DNA of 64,000 bases from DASYPQ01 sp041488095 (lineage in GTDB: Bacteria; Planctomycetota; UBA1135; GCA-002686595): assembly GCA_041488095.1 (NCBI GenBank), contig JBGPOP010000005.1, forward strand, positions 85,847-149,846. Direction: 5' to 3'. This document shows, piece after piece, positions 42,792-52,904 of the stretch (position 1 is the first letter of the stretch; every line of letters begins with the position of its first letter). The translations under genes were made by a program, and so were the position numbers. Below the pieces are notes generated by a model, which saw only the letters and a list, made by a program, of their open reading frames with translations, ran no database searches and was not told the DNA's origin.

Positions 42792-43063
42792 TCGTTCAGT
42801 ACGATTCGATCGGGGACATCCTTCACATCGACACCGTGCGGCCCTACCGGACCCAGGGATCCAACGGGCTCGGAGAGGACGTCATCATCCGCACGAATCC
42901 GAAGACGGGTGCGATCGAGAACATCGAGATCCTCTTCTTCACCGAGCGAACGCGTAAAGGAGAGACCCTGGCGTTGCCCGTGGTCGCACAACTCAAGCGG
43001 TCAGTCCGGTCGAAGAGCCGAGTGAGGAACGGTGTGCGGACCAGACAATCCAGGAAACGCTAG
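42776..43063 (+). CDS. DUF2283-like putative antitoxin, module 2
   Basis: This 95-residue paralogue of 40858-41145 shares the YDSIGDILHID start, TGAIENIEILFFTERT and a basic tail RNGVRTRQSRKR. GGAGGGA lies 8 nt before the ATG. The gene-end DNA resembles that of module 1 past the coding tail, which supports duplication of the full module. Confidence 0.65.
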   Translation: MAAKLIVQYDSIGDILHIDTVRPYRTQGSNGLGEDVIIRTNPKTGAIENIEILFFTERTRKGETLALPVVAQLKRSVRSKSRVRNGVRTRQSRKR

Positions 43064-43095
43064 GGGGTCGAAAGGCGGTAGGCCGGCGACCTAGC
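43059..43095 (+). repeat. Inverted repeat after the second module
   Basis: GCTAGG (43059-43064) pairs with CCTAGC (43090-43095), with a smaller TCG/CGA stem inside. The first arm spans the stop codon of the antitoxin-like gene. It may be a weak terminator or a module boundary. No T run follows. Confidence 0.35.
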
Positions 43096-43101
43096 CTCTC
43101 C

Positions 43102-43392
43102 ATGGGCGTGGTCCCTCACGTCGCGCGAGCTCGAGAGATCCAGATGGCGATCGACGCCATCCTGCTCCAGGACTGGGATCCGATCGGAGTGAACCAAGCC
43201 GGCGCCCGACGTGACGAGTACACCGCGTACGTCGGTCCGATCTACCGCGCCCTCGCTTCGGGCGCATCGGAGCAGGACATCGTCGCCGTCCTTCGGGAGA
43301 TCGAGACGGACTCCATGGGCATCTCCGGTTCGGGCTCTCGTCGCTCCGCCGCCGCGCGCAAGCTCCGTGCGCTGGACATCCGCCTCGGCTGA
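43102..43392 (+). CDS. Small protein of unknown function
   Basis: This 96-residue protein has an AILLQDWDPIGV segment followed by YVGPIYRALASGASEQDI. I have seen this pattern in uncharacterised families resembling DUF1871, which may relate to immunity proteins, but the assignment is loose. Predicted mostly helical. It lies between the toxin-antitoxin-like modules and thrS and could belong with either. Confidence 0.55.
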   Translation: MGVVPHVARAREIQMAIDAILLQDWDPIGVNQAGARRDEYTAYVGPIYRALASGASEQDIVAVLREIETDSMGISGSGSRRSAAARKLRALDIRLG

Positions 43393-43458
43393 CGCATCGA
43401 AGTCGTCGCCGATGCCCGTGGATCGCCCTGCGATCGCGAGCTAGACTTCCGCCTTCCC

Positions 43459-43497
43459 GCGTCCCTCCGGGAGGGCGCGACCTCTCGTTCCAGGTCG
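43459..43497 (+). promoter_or_regulatory. Adjacent hairpins in the thrS leader
   Basis: Hairpin 1 (43459-43478) has GCG, a T bulge and CCCTC, pairing with GAGGG and CGC around loop CGG. Hairpin 2 (43478-43497) has stem CGACCT/AGGTCG and loop CTCGTTCC. The loop includes CGT, one anticodon of tRNA-Thr, and starts CTCGT like that anticodon loop. In Escherichia coli the thrS leader mimics tRNA-Thr so that ThrRS represses its own translation. A similar mechanism is possible here. The hairpins end 37 nt before the ATG. Confidence 0.4.
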
Positions 43498-43534
43498 GGG
43501 CGAGCGGGCCAGGATCCCCGGAAGGAGACGTTCC

Positions 43535-45304
<1,770 letters not shown>

Positions 45305-45378
45305 GCACCCAGGCCAGCGAGTTGAAATGAAATCGCGCGGGGTGCGTACTGCCGGCCCCTTTCCCACGGAGGCGTTCG

Positions 45379-46236
45379 ATGGAATTCAATCAAGCCTACG
45401 ATCCGTTCCGCGCCCTGAGCTCCTCCTGGAAGGCGCTCGCACAGGCGCCTCTGCCGCTCCTCATCGGCGGAGTGATCCTGCTCCTGACCCAAGGGGGCAC
45501 TGGAGGATTCCAGGGCAATCCGTCCAATATCCATGGCGGGATGCACGACGTGGACTGGCACAGGATCGCCCCGTTCGTTCTCGCCTTCATCGGATTCGCG
45601 TGCTGCGTCGGGATCGTCTGCTTCCTGCTGTCCTCCTGGGTCATGGTCGGATACGCGAACACGGTCGAGGAGGTGCTCCGGACCGGGAAGGGCGAGCTCG
45701 GCCGAGTCTTCGACGCGAAGGGCCGCTTCGTCTCGATGGTCCTCGCCCGCCTGCTCTGCATCGTGGTCGCGATCGCGGCTGCGCTGCCCTTCATCGTCTT
45801 CATCGTTGCGGGCGCGATGGTGAGCAGCGGATTCCATGTCCACGTGCTGTTCGCGCTCCTGATCGTGATCCCGGGCTGCCTGGCGTACCTTTTCGTCTAC
45901 CTCTACATCGTCCTCGGGCTCACCCTGGCCGATCAGGCGGTGGCGCTCGACGGTCTTCAGCCGGTCGAGTCCATCCAGCGCTCCTGGTCGCTCGTCTCCG
46001 GGAACCGCCTGATGATGTTCTGGTTCTGGCTCGCCACGGGGATCTTCACCGCCCTCGGCTTCTGCCTGTGCTGCATCGGCATCTTCCTCACGGGCACGAT
46101 GGCCCAGATCGCGAGGAGCGAGAGCTATCTCGCCTTGACGCGCGGCGGCGAGCGCTCGGGGTGGTGGATCGAGAAGGGCTTCGCGCCGCCGCCGCCGCCT
46201 CAAGGCTGGGGCGCGCCATCTCCTCCTTCCGCGTAA
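45379..46236 (+). CDS. Multi-pass membrane protein of unknown function
   Basis: This 285-residue protein has about five or six transmembrane helices and ends in a Pro-rich cytoplasmic tail (PPPPPQGWG). The pattern resembles DUF975 or YciC-type membrane proteins, including a VALDGLQPVESIQRSW segment with the LSRSW-like motif. GGAGG lies 6 nt upstream of ATG 45379. It converges on the olefin-type cluster. Confidence 0.7.
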   Translation: MEFNQAYDPFRALSSSWKALAQAPLPLLIGGVILLLTQGGTGGFQGNPSNIHGGMHDVDWHRIAPFVLAFIGFACCVGIVCFLLSSWVMVGYANTVEEVLRTGKGELGRVFDAKGRFVSMVLARLLCIVVAIAAALPFIVFIVAGAMVSSGFHVHVLFALLIVIPGCLAYLFVYLYIVLGLTLADQAVALDGLQPVESIQRSWSLVSGNRLMMFWFWLATGIFTALGFCLCCIGIFLTGTMAQIARSESYLALTRGGERSGWWIEKGFAPPPPPQGWGAPSPPSA

Positions 46237-46277
46237 TACGGTACCAGGACAGTTCTTCCTCGATCGCCGCACTGACC

Positions 46278-46296
46278 CGTAGACGCGGACTCTACG
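46278..46296. terminator. Possible convergent terminator hairpin
   Basis: CGTAGA (46278-46283) pairs with TCTACG (46291-46296) around a 7-nt loop. It lies between the stop of the membrane-protein gene and, overlapping it, the stop of the oleD-like gene. A short stem and no T run make this a weak call. Confidence 0.3.
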
Positions 46297-47275
46297 TGGC
46301 CCCGAGCAACCTCTCGGTAGCTTCCCGTGTTGGCACTCGTTCCCGATAGCCGAAGTCCCGTCTTGCGGGCTCCAGGTCGTAGCTGTGCGACCGCGCGAGC
46401 TCCAGCGCCAGGAAGCGCGTCATCGGCGGCTCGGTCGAAAGATTGCGCGCGCGCCACCAGGCCTCCATCGCCGCCCCCGCCGAGTACGCCACCGCGAGCG
46501 GCACTCGCCTCGTCGGCCGCGCGATCCCGAACCTCTCGAGCACCTCCCCGATCCACTCCCACAGCACCACCGGCTCCGTCTGCGCCACGAAATACGCCTT
46601 CCCCGCGTGCGCCGCCCCCTTCTCCAGCCGATCCGCCGCCGCGACGTGCGCCTCCACCGCGTTCCCGATCCACGTCAGCGACACCTCGTTCCTCCCGTCG
46701 CCCACGATCGCGAGCCGCCCTGCTCGCGCTCGCGCGATCAGCCGCGGCAGGAGATGCGGATCATCCGGCCCCACGATCAAGTGCGGCCGCAGCGCGCACG
46801 TCGCGAGCCCGTCCCTCCCGTTCGCCGCCAGCACCATCCTCTCCGCCTCGGCCTTCGTCCGCGGATACTCCGCCAGGAACCTCCTCGCGTACGGCAGATC
46901 GTTCCCCGCCATCACGTGGTCCCTCCCGTCGAAGCACACGCTCGGGCTGCTCGTGAACACGAGCCTCCCCACCCTCGCCGCGATGCACGCGTCGATCACG
47001 TTGCGCGTGCCCGAGACGTTCGTCCGCCGAAACTCCTCCCGATCCCCCCAGATCCCCGCTTTCGCCGCCACGTGGAAGACGATGTCGACTCCCGCGCACG
47101 CCCGCTCGAGCGCAGCGCGGTCCGCGAGGTCGCCCTGCGCGCACGTTGCGCCCTTCTCCTCGATCTCCCGATGCCGCCCGCGTGAGTACGACACCACCCG
47201 GTCCCCGCGCTCCAGCAGCGCTGCGACGAGGTGCCGCCCGAGGAATCCTCCGCCGCCCGTGACCAGCGCCTTCAC
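46292..47275 (-). CDS. OleD-like NAD(P)-dependent reductase
   Basis: OleD reduces a 2-alkyl-3-ketoalkanoate to the 3-hydroxy acid in head-to-head olefin biosynthesis. The 327-residue extended SDR protein has TGGGGFLGRHLV as its Rossmann motif, a VAAKAGIWG segment and the active-site Tyr137-x3-Lys141 (YPRTK). Similar sterol-dehydrogenase-type SDR enzymes exist. The call is fixed by the adjacent oleC and oleB-like genes. It ends the ten-gene unit, 25 nt after the oleC-like gene. Confidence 0.8.
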   Translation of the reverse strand: MKALVTGGGGFLGRHLVAALLERGDRVVSYSRGRHREIEEKGATCAQGDLADRAALERACAGVDIVFHVAAKAGIWGDREEFRRTNVSGTRNVIDACIAARVGRLVFTSSPSVCFDGRDHVMAGNDLPYARRFLAEYPRTKAEAERMVLAANGRDGLATCALRPHLIVGPDDPHLLPRLIARARAGRLAIVGDGRNEVSLTWIGNAVEAHVAAADRLEKGAAHAGKAYFVAQTEPVVLWEWIGEVLERFGIARPTRRVPLAVAYSAGAAMEAWWRARNLSTEPPMTRFLALELARSHSYDLEPARRDFGYRERVPTREATERLLGAT

Positions 47276-47300
47276 GCCGGCCGCGATCCCCGACGGACCT

Positions 47301-48974
47301 TCACGCGAGCTCCTGCTCCGCCCACCTCTTCAGCTCCTCGCTCCGCACCTTGGCGTTGTGCCGCGCATCGACCGGGAACGAGCTCCGGAACAGCACCGCC
47401 GACAACTCCTCCGGCGCCCGCGGCGGCGACTCCGGCAGCCGGTGCGACAAGAGCGCCTGGATCTCGCTCGCGAACCGCTCCCGCGCCGCCCTCCCTCTCG
47501 GCATCGCCCCCGCGCGCGGCTCGACCACGAGCGCCGGCCTCTCCCGTCCCCGCGGTCCCAGTCCCACGAGCGCCGTCCGCGCGACCCGCGGATGCCGGTC
47601 GAGCACGTTCTCCGCCGGCACCGGCATCAAGAGCCCCCGATCGGTTTCAAGGCGGTGCGACTTCCGCCCGCAGAACCAGAGCAGCCCCTCCTCGTCGACG
47701 TACCCGACGTCGCCCGTCCGGTGCCACACCGCGTCGCCGTCGCGGATCTTCGCGCGCTCGGTCGCCTCGGCATCGGACGCGTACTCCTGCGTGACGACCG
47801 CGCCGCGCGCGCAGATCTCGCCCAGCTCGCGCGGCGGCAGCCGCAGCTCCTCGCTCCACTCCGGAATCGCCTCGTCGCCCACGGGGATGATCGCGATCTC
47901 GACCCCCGGCGCCGCGCGTCCGAGGCAGCTCCCCGCTCCGCCCTCGGCCCGCAACCGGCGCGCGAGGAGCTCGACCCCCGAGATCGACGCGAGCGGCAGG
48001 CATTCGGTCGCGCCGTAGGGCGTGTGGACGTCGGCGCCCTCCGCGAGCATCGCGCGCAGTTCCTCGACGAGCGCCGGGCGCACCGGTGCTCCGGCGACGA
48101 GCACCCTCCGCAGGCGGGGGAGCTTCGCGCCGCGCTCGCGGCACCACGGAGCGACCCGGCTCCAGATCGCCGGCGAGCCGAACGTCGTCGTCGCCTCGTT
48201 CTCCTCCGCCGCGCGCACGATCTGCTCCGGGTCGCAGCGCGCCGGGCGCAAGAAATCCATCTCGGGGAAGACGCTCGTCATCCCGAGCGCCGGCCCGAAC
48301 AGCGCGAACGAGGGGAAGCAGGCCAGGTCGACCTCGCCGGCCTCGAAGCCGTAGAGGTAGCGGAGCGCGCGCACCTGCGCCTCGAAGGTCCGGTGCGCGT
48401 AGACGACGCCCTTGGCCGGGCCCGTGCTGCCCGACGTGAAGAGGACCGCGGCCTCCTCGTGCGCGCGGGTCGGCTCGGGATCGCCCCGTCTCGGGGACGC
48501 GCGCTCGATCCGCGCGAGCGTCGGCTTGCGCCCGTACCAGCGCGGGCCGACGACGACGGAGAGCGCGAGCGAAGGCAGCGTCCGCCGCGAGAGACCGAGG
48601 AGCCCCTGCGCGGCGGGAGCGCCGATCAGGGCGCGCGGGCCGACGCTCGCGAGGCAGCGCGCGACGGCGCGCCTTCCCAGGCCCGGATCGACGATCACGG
48701 GCGACGCGCCCAGCGTGAACAGCGCGTAGACGATCGCGACGAGGTCGGCGCCGGGGCGCACGAACACCGCCGCGCGGTCGCCGCGCGCGAGGCCCGCCTC
48801 GGCGAGCCCGGCTGCGATCCGCCGCGAGCGCTCGTCGAGCTCGGCGTAGCGCGTCGTCCGCCACCCGCGGCCGCTCGGCTCGACGACCGCGGCGAGCTCG
48901 GGCCGCGCGGCCGCCGTCCGGGCGAGGTGCGCGGCGACGTTGATCGTCGAGGGGATCTCTCCGAGAGCGTTCAT
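47301..48974 (-). CDS. OleC-like AMP-dependent beta-lactone synthetase
   Basis: OleC activates the 3-hydroxy acid with ATP and closes it to a beta-lactone. The 557-residue ANL-superfamily enzyme has FTSGSTGPAKGVVYAHR (P-loop-like A3 motif), PYGATECLPLASI (A5), HRTGDVGYVDEEG and GRKSHRLE (A7 and A8), and HNAKVRSEEL in place of the usual PRTASGK, a feature of OleC relatives. Its ATG at 48974 overlaps the oleB-like stop as ATGA. Confidence 0.85.
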   Translation of the reverse strand: MNALGEIPSTINVAAHLARTAAARPELAAVVEPSGRGWRTTRYAELDERSRRIAAGLAEAGLARGDRAAVFVRPGADLVAIVYALFTLGASPVIVDPGLGRRAVARCLASVGPRALIGAPAAQGLLGLSRRTLPSLALSVVVGPRWYGRKPTLARIERASPRRGDPEPTRAHEEAAVLFTSGSTGPAKGVVYAHRTFEAQVRALRYLYGFEAGEVDLACFPSFALFGPALGMTSVFPEMDFLRPARCDPEQIVRAAEENEATTTFGSPAIWSRVAPWCRERGAKLPRLRRVLVAGAPVRPALVEELRAMLAEGADVHTPYGATECLPLASISGVELLARRLRAEGGAGSCLGRAAPGVEIAIIPVGDEAIPEWSEELRLPPRELGEICARGAVVTQEYASDAEATERAKIRDGDAVWHRTGDVGYVDEEGLLWFCGRKSHRLETDRGLLMPVPAENVLDRHPRVARTALVGLGPRGRERPALVVEPRAGAMPRGRAARERFASEIQALLSHRLPESPPRAPEELSAVLFRSSFPVDARHNAKVRSEELKRWAEQELA

Positions 48975-49864
48975 GGCAGCGGATGGGCGTCGAGGAAGGT
49001 CTTCACGATGGCGACGATCTCCTCCGGCTCGTCCTCGAGCAGCCAGTGGCCGGCGCGCGGGAGGGGATGGACCTCGGCCTCGGGGAAGCGCCTGTGCCAT
49101 TCCTCGCGGAAGCGCGGCGTGAAGCAGAAGTCGCGCTCGCCCCATACGATACACGTCGGAAGGTCGCGGAACGAATCGAGCGAGCGGCCGATCGCATCGA
49201 CCTCCGCCCAGGACGGGTGCGCGGACGAGAGCGGGATGTCGCGGACGAACCGCGCGACGGCGATCCGGTGCGCGTAGCTGTCGTAGGGGAGCCCGAGGCC
49301 CCGCCGCGCAGCGGGCTCGAGCGACCGTGCGACCGCCATCCGCGGAGCCAGCCCTGCGAAGGCGTTCAACCGCCTCACCAGGAACGAGCCCAGCACCGGC
49401 GCGCGGCAGACTCGGATGCGCAGCGGGCAGCGGTCAAACGGGAACGCCGCCGTGTTCATCACGACGAGCCGCGCGATCCTCCGCGGGTGCCGTCGTGCGA
49501 GGCCCATTCCGATCGGGCCGCCCCAGTCGTGCAGGACGAGCGTGATGCGCTCGAGGTCGAGCGCGAGCACGAGCTTCTCGAGGTTCTGGATGTGTCCCGC
49601 GAGGTCGTAGCGCCACGTCTCCGGCTTGTCCGAGAGCCCGCAACCGAGGTGGTCGGGGACGACGCAGCGATGCTCGGGCGAGAGCGCGCGCACGAGACGC
49701 CGGTAGAAGAACGACCACGTGGGATTGCCGTGCAGCATGAGCACGGGCTCGCCGCTCCTCGGCCCTTCGTCGACGTAGTGCAGCTTGCCGGCGCCGACGT
49801 CGAGGAAGCGCGACTGGAAGGGGTACTCGACCCCGAGGCCCGGCTCAATCGCCGCGGGCGGCAT
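48971..49864 (-). CDS. OleB-like alpha/beta hydrolase (beta-lactone decarboxylase)
   Basis: OleB decarboxylates the beta-lactone to a cis-olefin and is related to haloalkane dehalogenases. The 297-residue protein has the oxyanion-type HGNPTWSFFYR, a nucleophile Asp113 in VLHDWGGPIG (not Ser), and a C-terminal His near 273 in GHWLLED. These fit both OleB and haloalkane dehalogenase, and the context selects OleB. ATG 49864 overlaps the end of the fabI-like gene by 20 nt. Confidence 0.85.
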   Translation of the reverse strand: MPPAAIEPGLGVEYPFQSRFLDVGAGKLHYVDEGPRSGEPVLMLHGNPTWSFFYRRLVRALSPEHRCVVPDHLGCGLSDKPETWRYDLAGHIQNLEKLVLALDLERITLVLHDWGGPIGMGLARRHPRRIARLVVMNTAAFPFDRCPLRIRVCRAPVLGSFLVRRLNAFAGLAPRMAVARSLEPAARRGLGLPYDSYAHRIAVARFVRDIPLSSAHPSWAEVDAIGRSLDSFRDLPTCIVWGERDFCFTPRFREEWHRRFPEAEVHPLPRAGHWLLEDEPEEIVAIVKTFLDAHPLP

Positions 49865-50684
49865 GCGAGCCCTCCCGCATCGCGCGTTCGACCAGGACCT
49901 TGTCGAACCAGTTGACACCCATGCCGGCGTCGAGGACGAGCGTCTGCGCGTTGAAGCCCGACGAGCGCGGCGAGAGCAGGAAGAGCGCCGCATCGGCGAC
50001 CTCCCCGGTCTCGAGCGCGCGTTTCCGAAGTGTCGCGGCCTCGGCGTAGAGATAGCTCTCCAGGTAGCCGGGGATGCCCGCGGAGGACGCGGTCTTCAGC
50101 GGACCCGCGCCGACCGCGTTGAAGCGCACGCCCGCCTGGCTGAAGCTCTTCGCCAGGAACACGATCGCCGAGTCGAGCGCGGCCTTGACCGGCGCCATCG
50201 CGCCGTAGTTCTCGGCCGCCATGCGCGTCGTCGAGATCGAGATCGCGACGACCGAGGCCTTCGGCGCGAAGAGGCCCTTCACCGCGTTCGACAGCGCGAC
50301 GAGCGAGAAGCACGAGACGTCGATCGCGCGCAGGAAGTCCTCGCGCGAGGTCTCGTGGAACGGCCGCGGGCCGCCCGAGTAGCTCGCGAACGCGATCGAG
50401 TGCACCAAGCCGTCGAGCGCCACGCCACGCCGGGAGAGCTCGGCCGCGAGCGCGTCGATCTCGGTCTGCTTCTCGACGTCGCAGACGAGCACATCCGCGG
50501 CCCCCTGGCCATCGGCCAGGAGCTTCAGCACATCCACGCGGCGCTTCTGCGTGTGCACGGAGTGGATCGCACGGGCTCCGGCTTCCTCCAGGCGCTTCCC
50601 GACGTGCCAGGCGACGCTTTTCCGGTTCGCGAGCCCGGCGACGAGCACGGTCTTGCCCGAGAGCCCGAGCCAGTCAGATCCCAC
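49845..50684 (-). CDS. FabI-like enoyl-ACP reductase
   Basis: The 279-residue SDR protein has the GLANRKSVAWHVGKRL dinucleotide-binding pattern of enoyl-ACP reductases and the Tyr160-x6-Lys167 active site (YGAMAPVK) of the FabI group, which differs from the YxxxK of ordinary SDR enzymes. It probably reduces a double bond on an ACP-bound chain. GTG 50684 has GGAGGTGA 3 nt upstream. It overlaps the fabG-like gene. Whether it serves general fatty acid synthesis cannot be settled here. Confidence 0.8.
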   Translation of the reverse strand: MGSDWLGLSGKTVLVAGLANRKSVAWHVGKRLEEAGARAIHSVHTQKRRVDVLKLLADGQGAADVLVCDVEKQTEIDALAAELSRRGVALDGLVHSIAFASYSGGPRPFHETSREDFLRAIDVSCFSLVALSNAVKGLFAPKASVVAISISTTRMAAENYGAMAPVKAALDSAIVFLAKSFSQAGVRFNAVGAGPLKTASSAGIPGYLESYLYAEAATLRKRALETGEVADAALFLLSPRSSGFNAQTLVLDAGMGVNWFDKVLVERAMREGSHAARGD

Positions 50685-51429
50685 CGGTCACCTCCAGCAC
50701 CGCGCCGTTCACGTACGAGGCCTCGCTCGAGCACAGCGCGAGCACCGCCCACGCGATCTCCTCCGGCCTCCCGAAGCGGCCCATGGGGATCATGCCCAGG
50801 TGCTCCTGCCTCTTCTCCTCCGGGAGGTCGGCGATCAGCTCGGTCTCGACGAAGCCCGGCGAGACGCAGTTCACGGTGATCTTCTTCTTCGCGACCTCGC
50901 GCGCCAGCGCGCGCATGAACCCGACCTGGCCGGCCTTGCTGGCGGAGTAGTTGCCCTGCCCCGCGAAGCCGTGGCCGCCCGCGGGCGAGGTGACCAGCAC
51001 GATGCGCCCGTAGCGGCCGCGCAGCATGCTCCGCACGGCGAACTTGCTCATGTGGAAGGAGCCGGAGAGGTTCGTGTCGATCACGGCCTTCCAGTCCTCG
51101 GGCGACATGGTCCCGACGATCGCGTCGCGCCGGATCCCGGCGTTGTTGACCAGGATCTGCACCCCGCCCGGAGCGGACGTCTCCAGCTTCTGCCAGAAGG
51201 CGTCGACGGCGGCGTAGTCGGCGACGTCGAGGCGGTGGAGGGAGAGCCGTGCGCCGTGCGCGGCCGATCGGTCGGCGAAGGCTCGCGCGGCCGCCTGGTC
51301 CTGGCGGTAGACCGCGTGGACGGTCGCGCCGGACTCGAGCAGCGCGGTGCTGATGGCAGCGCCGAGTCCGCGTGTCCCGCCCGTGACGACCGCGGTCTGG
51401 CCCGCGAGGGCAGCGCCCGCCGCGCTCAC
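50674..51429 (-). CDS. FabG-like 3-oxoacyl-ACP reductase
   Basis: The 251-residue SDR protein has the cofactor motif TGGTRGLG, NNAG, and the catalytic Ser148, Tyr161 and Lys165 (YSASK). It ends YVNGAVLEVTGGI, the usual FabG ending. It would reduce 3-oxoacyl-ACP with NADPH. GTG 51429 has GGAGG 7 nt upstream and overlaps the flavoprotein stop by GTGA. Confidence 0.85.
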   Translation of the reverse strand: MSAAGAALAGQTAVVTGGTRGLGAAISTALLESGATVHAVYRQDQAAARAFADRSAAHGARLSLHRLDVADYAAVDAFWQKLETSAPGGVQILVNNAGIRRDAIVGTMSPEDWKAVIDTNLSGSFHMSKFAVRSMLRGRYGRIVLVTSPAGGHGFAGQGNYSASKAGQVGFMRALAREVAKKKITVNCVSPGFVETELIADLPEEKRQEHLGMIPMGRFGRPEEIAWAVLALCSSEASYVNGAVLEVTGGI

Positions 51430-52904
51430 GCCCCCGCCTCCACGAGCGCCGTCAGGAATGCGTCGACCTTGTTCGCCGCGATCACGCCGTAGTTCGCGGC
51501 GCCGAGCCAGCCCGACATGATGATGCCGACGCTGCCGGCGTGGTACAGGCCCGCGATCTCGCCGGGCAGGTCGAGGCTGACCTGGAGGCCCTCGAACTTG
51601 GTGCCGAAGGACGCGCCCTGCTGGTGCTGGGTGTAGAACTCGAAGCTCTTCGGCGTCGAGGCTTCGACGTGGTCGATCTTCGCTCGCACGCCCGGCAGAT
51701 AGCGCTCGAGCGCGCCGAGCGTGTCCCCGATCAGGCGCTCCTTCTCCTGTCCGTAGCGCTCCTTGGAGAGGTGCGCCCAGTCCGACCAGTTCGCGTTCGT
51801 CGAGCTGACGACCGTGTACCGATCCGACCCCGGCCGGGTCTTCGGGTAGTAGAAGGAGAAGGTCCGGCTCTCGCCGTTCATGTCGCACAAGGACGGCGAG
51901 TCGAACGCCGGCCGCGTCGAGGAGAACAGGAGGTCGCCGGCGAAGGGGATCGATTCGCCCGCGCGGATGCCGAGGTAGACCTGGCAGCTCGAGTTGTTGA
52001 GCCGCACCGCCCGGGATTTCGCGGCGAAGGCCTCCGAGACGTGCTCGAGGCCGACCAGGCGCTCGATCGTGGTCTTCAGGTTCGCGTTCGAGAGCACCGC
52101 ATCCGCGGCCAGGAAGCGTCGGTGGGCCTCGACGCCGACCGCGCGCCCGCCCTCGACGCGGATCCGGTCGACCTGGACGCGGGAGAAGACCTCGACGCCG
52201 TTCTTCCGCAGCTCGGCCTTCATCTCCCCGATCAGCCGATCCGTGCCGCCCGAGAAGGTGTACACGCCCTGGCTCATGAAGTTCGAGAAGACGATCCCGT
52301 ACGTGATCGCCGGATCCTCCAGGGTCGAGCCGTTGGCGTAGCTGATCGGCTCCATGAGCAGGCGATGGACGTCGTTCCGGCCGGGGAAGTGCCGCTCGAA
52401 GAGCTCCGCGACCGTCTCCCCGGCGTCGTCGAAGAAGTTCATCCCCCGGATCTCGGCATAGAAGCCGCGCACGGCCTCGGGCGCGACGGCGAACGTCTCG
52501 ATGAGCTTGCGGGTGAAGTCCCCCTCGGTGAAGTCGGTCTCGAAGGAGAACTGGGGGTTGTCGAAGCGGATCGACTCGAGCTGGACGATCGAGCCGGCGA
52601 TCGCGGCGTTCCAGTACTTGCGGCAGGTCTTCTTCATCCCGACCGGGAAGCCGTGCAGCGAGATGTCGAAGATGTGCCCGCCGCGGCGCTTGAACCACGT
52701 GGCCATGCCCCCGAGGTTGTAGTGCTGCTCGAGGACCGCCACCTTGCGCCCGGCGCGCGCGAGGACGTTCGCCGCGGTGAGGCCGGCGAGACCGCTCCCG
52801 ATCACGATCACGTCGTAGCGATCGCGCGCGCCCTGGAGCGGGTCGCCCGAGAGCGGCGCCTTGCCGTCGCGGCTGCCCTTGTGGTAGTGGCGCTCGCGCT
52901 TCAT
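51426..52904 (-). CDS. CrtI/RetSat-like FAD oxidoreductase, copy 1
   Basis: This 492-residue flavoprotein has the N-terminal dinucleotide motif VIGSGLAGLTAANVLARAG, an acidic residue after the second strand (LEQ), and HIFDISLHGFP as in retinol saturase and carotenoid isomerase-type proteins. The C-terminal FAD motif is HAGSVGIIMSGWLGA. It may desaturate or saturate a polyene or acyl chain. It overlaps copy 2 by ATGA. Identity with copy 2 is low, so the two are probably different enzymes. Confidence 0.8.
   Translation of the reverse strand: MKRERHYHKGSRDGKAPLSGDPLQGARDRYDVIVIGSGLAGLTAANVLARAGRKVAVLEQHYNLGGMATWFKRRGGHIFDISLHGFPVGMKKTCRKYWNAAIAGSIVQLESIRFDNPQFSFETDFTEGDFTRKLIETFAVAPEAVRGFYAEIRGMNFFDDAGETVAELFERHFPGRNDVHRLLMEPISYANGSTLEDPAITYGIVFSNFMSQGVYTFSGGTDRLIGEMKAELRKNGVEVFSRVQVDRIRVEGGRAVGVEAHRRFLAADAVLSNANLKTTIERLVGLEHVSEAFAAKSRAVRLNNSSCQVYLGIRAGESIPFAGDLLFSSTRPAFDSPSLCDMNGESRTFSFYYPKTRPGSDRYTVVSSTNANWSDWAHLSKERYGQEKERLIGDTLGALERYLPGVRAKIDHVEASTPKSFEFYTQHQQGASFGTKFEGLQVSLDLPGEIAGLYHAGSVGIIMSGWLGAANYGVIAANKVDAFLTALVEAGA

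Noticed and set aside
48971..49864. The OleB-like gene as a haloalkane dehalogenase
   Set aside because: Its residues also fit dehalogenase, but the overlap with OleC-like and nearby OleD-like genes makes the olefin role more likely.
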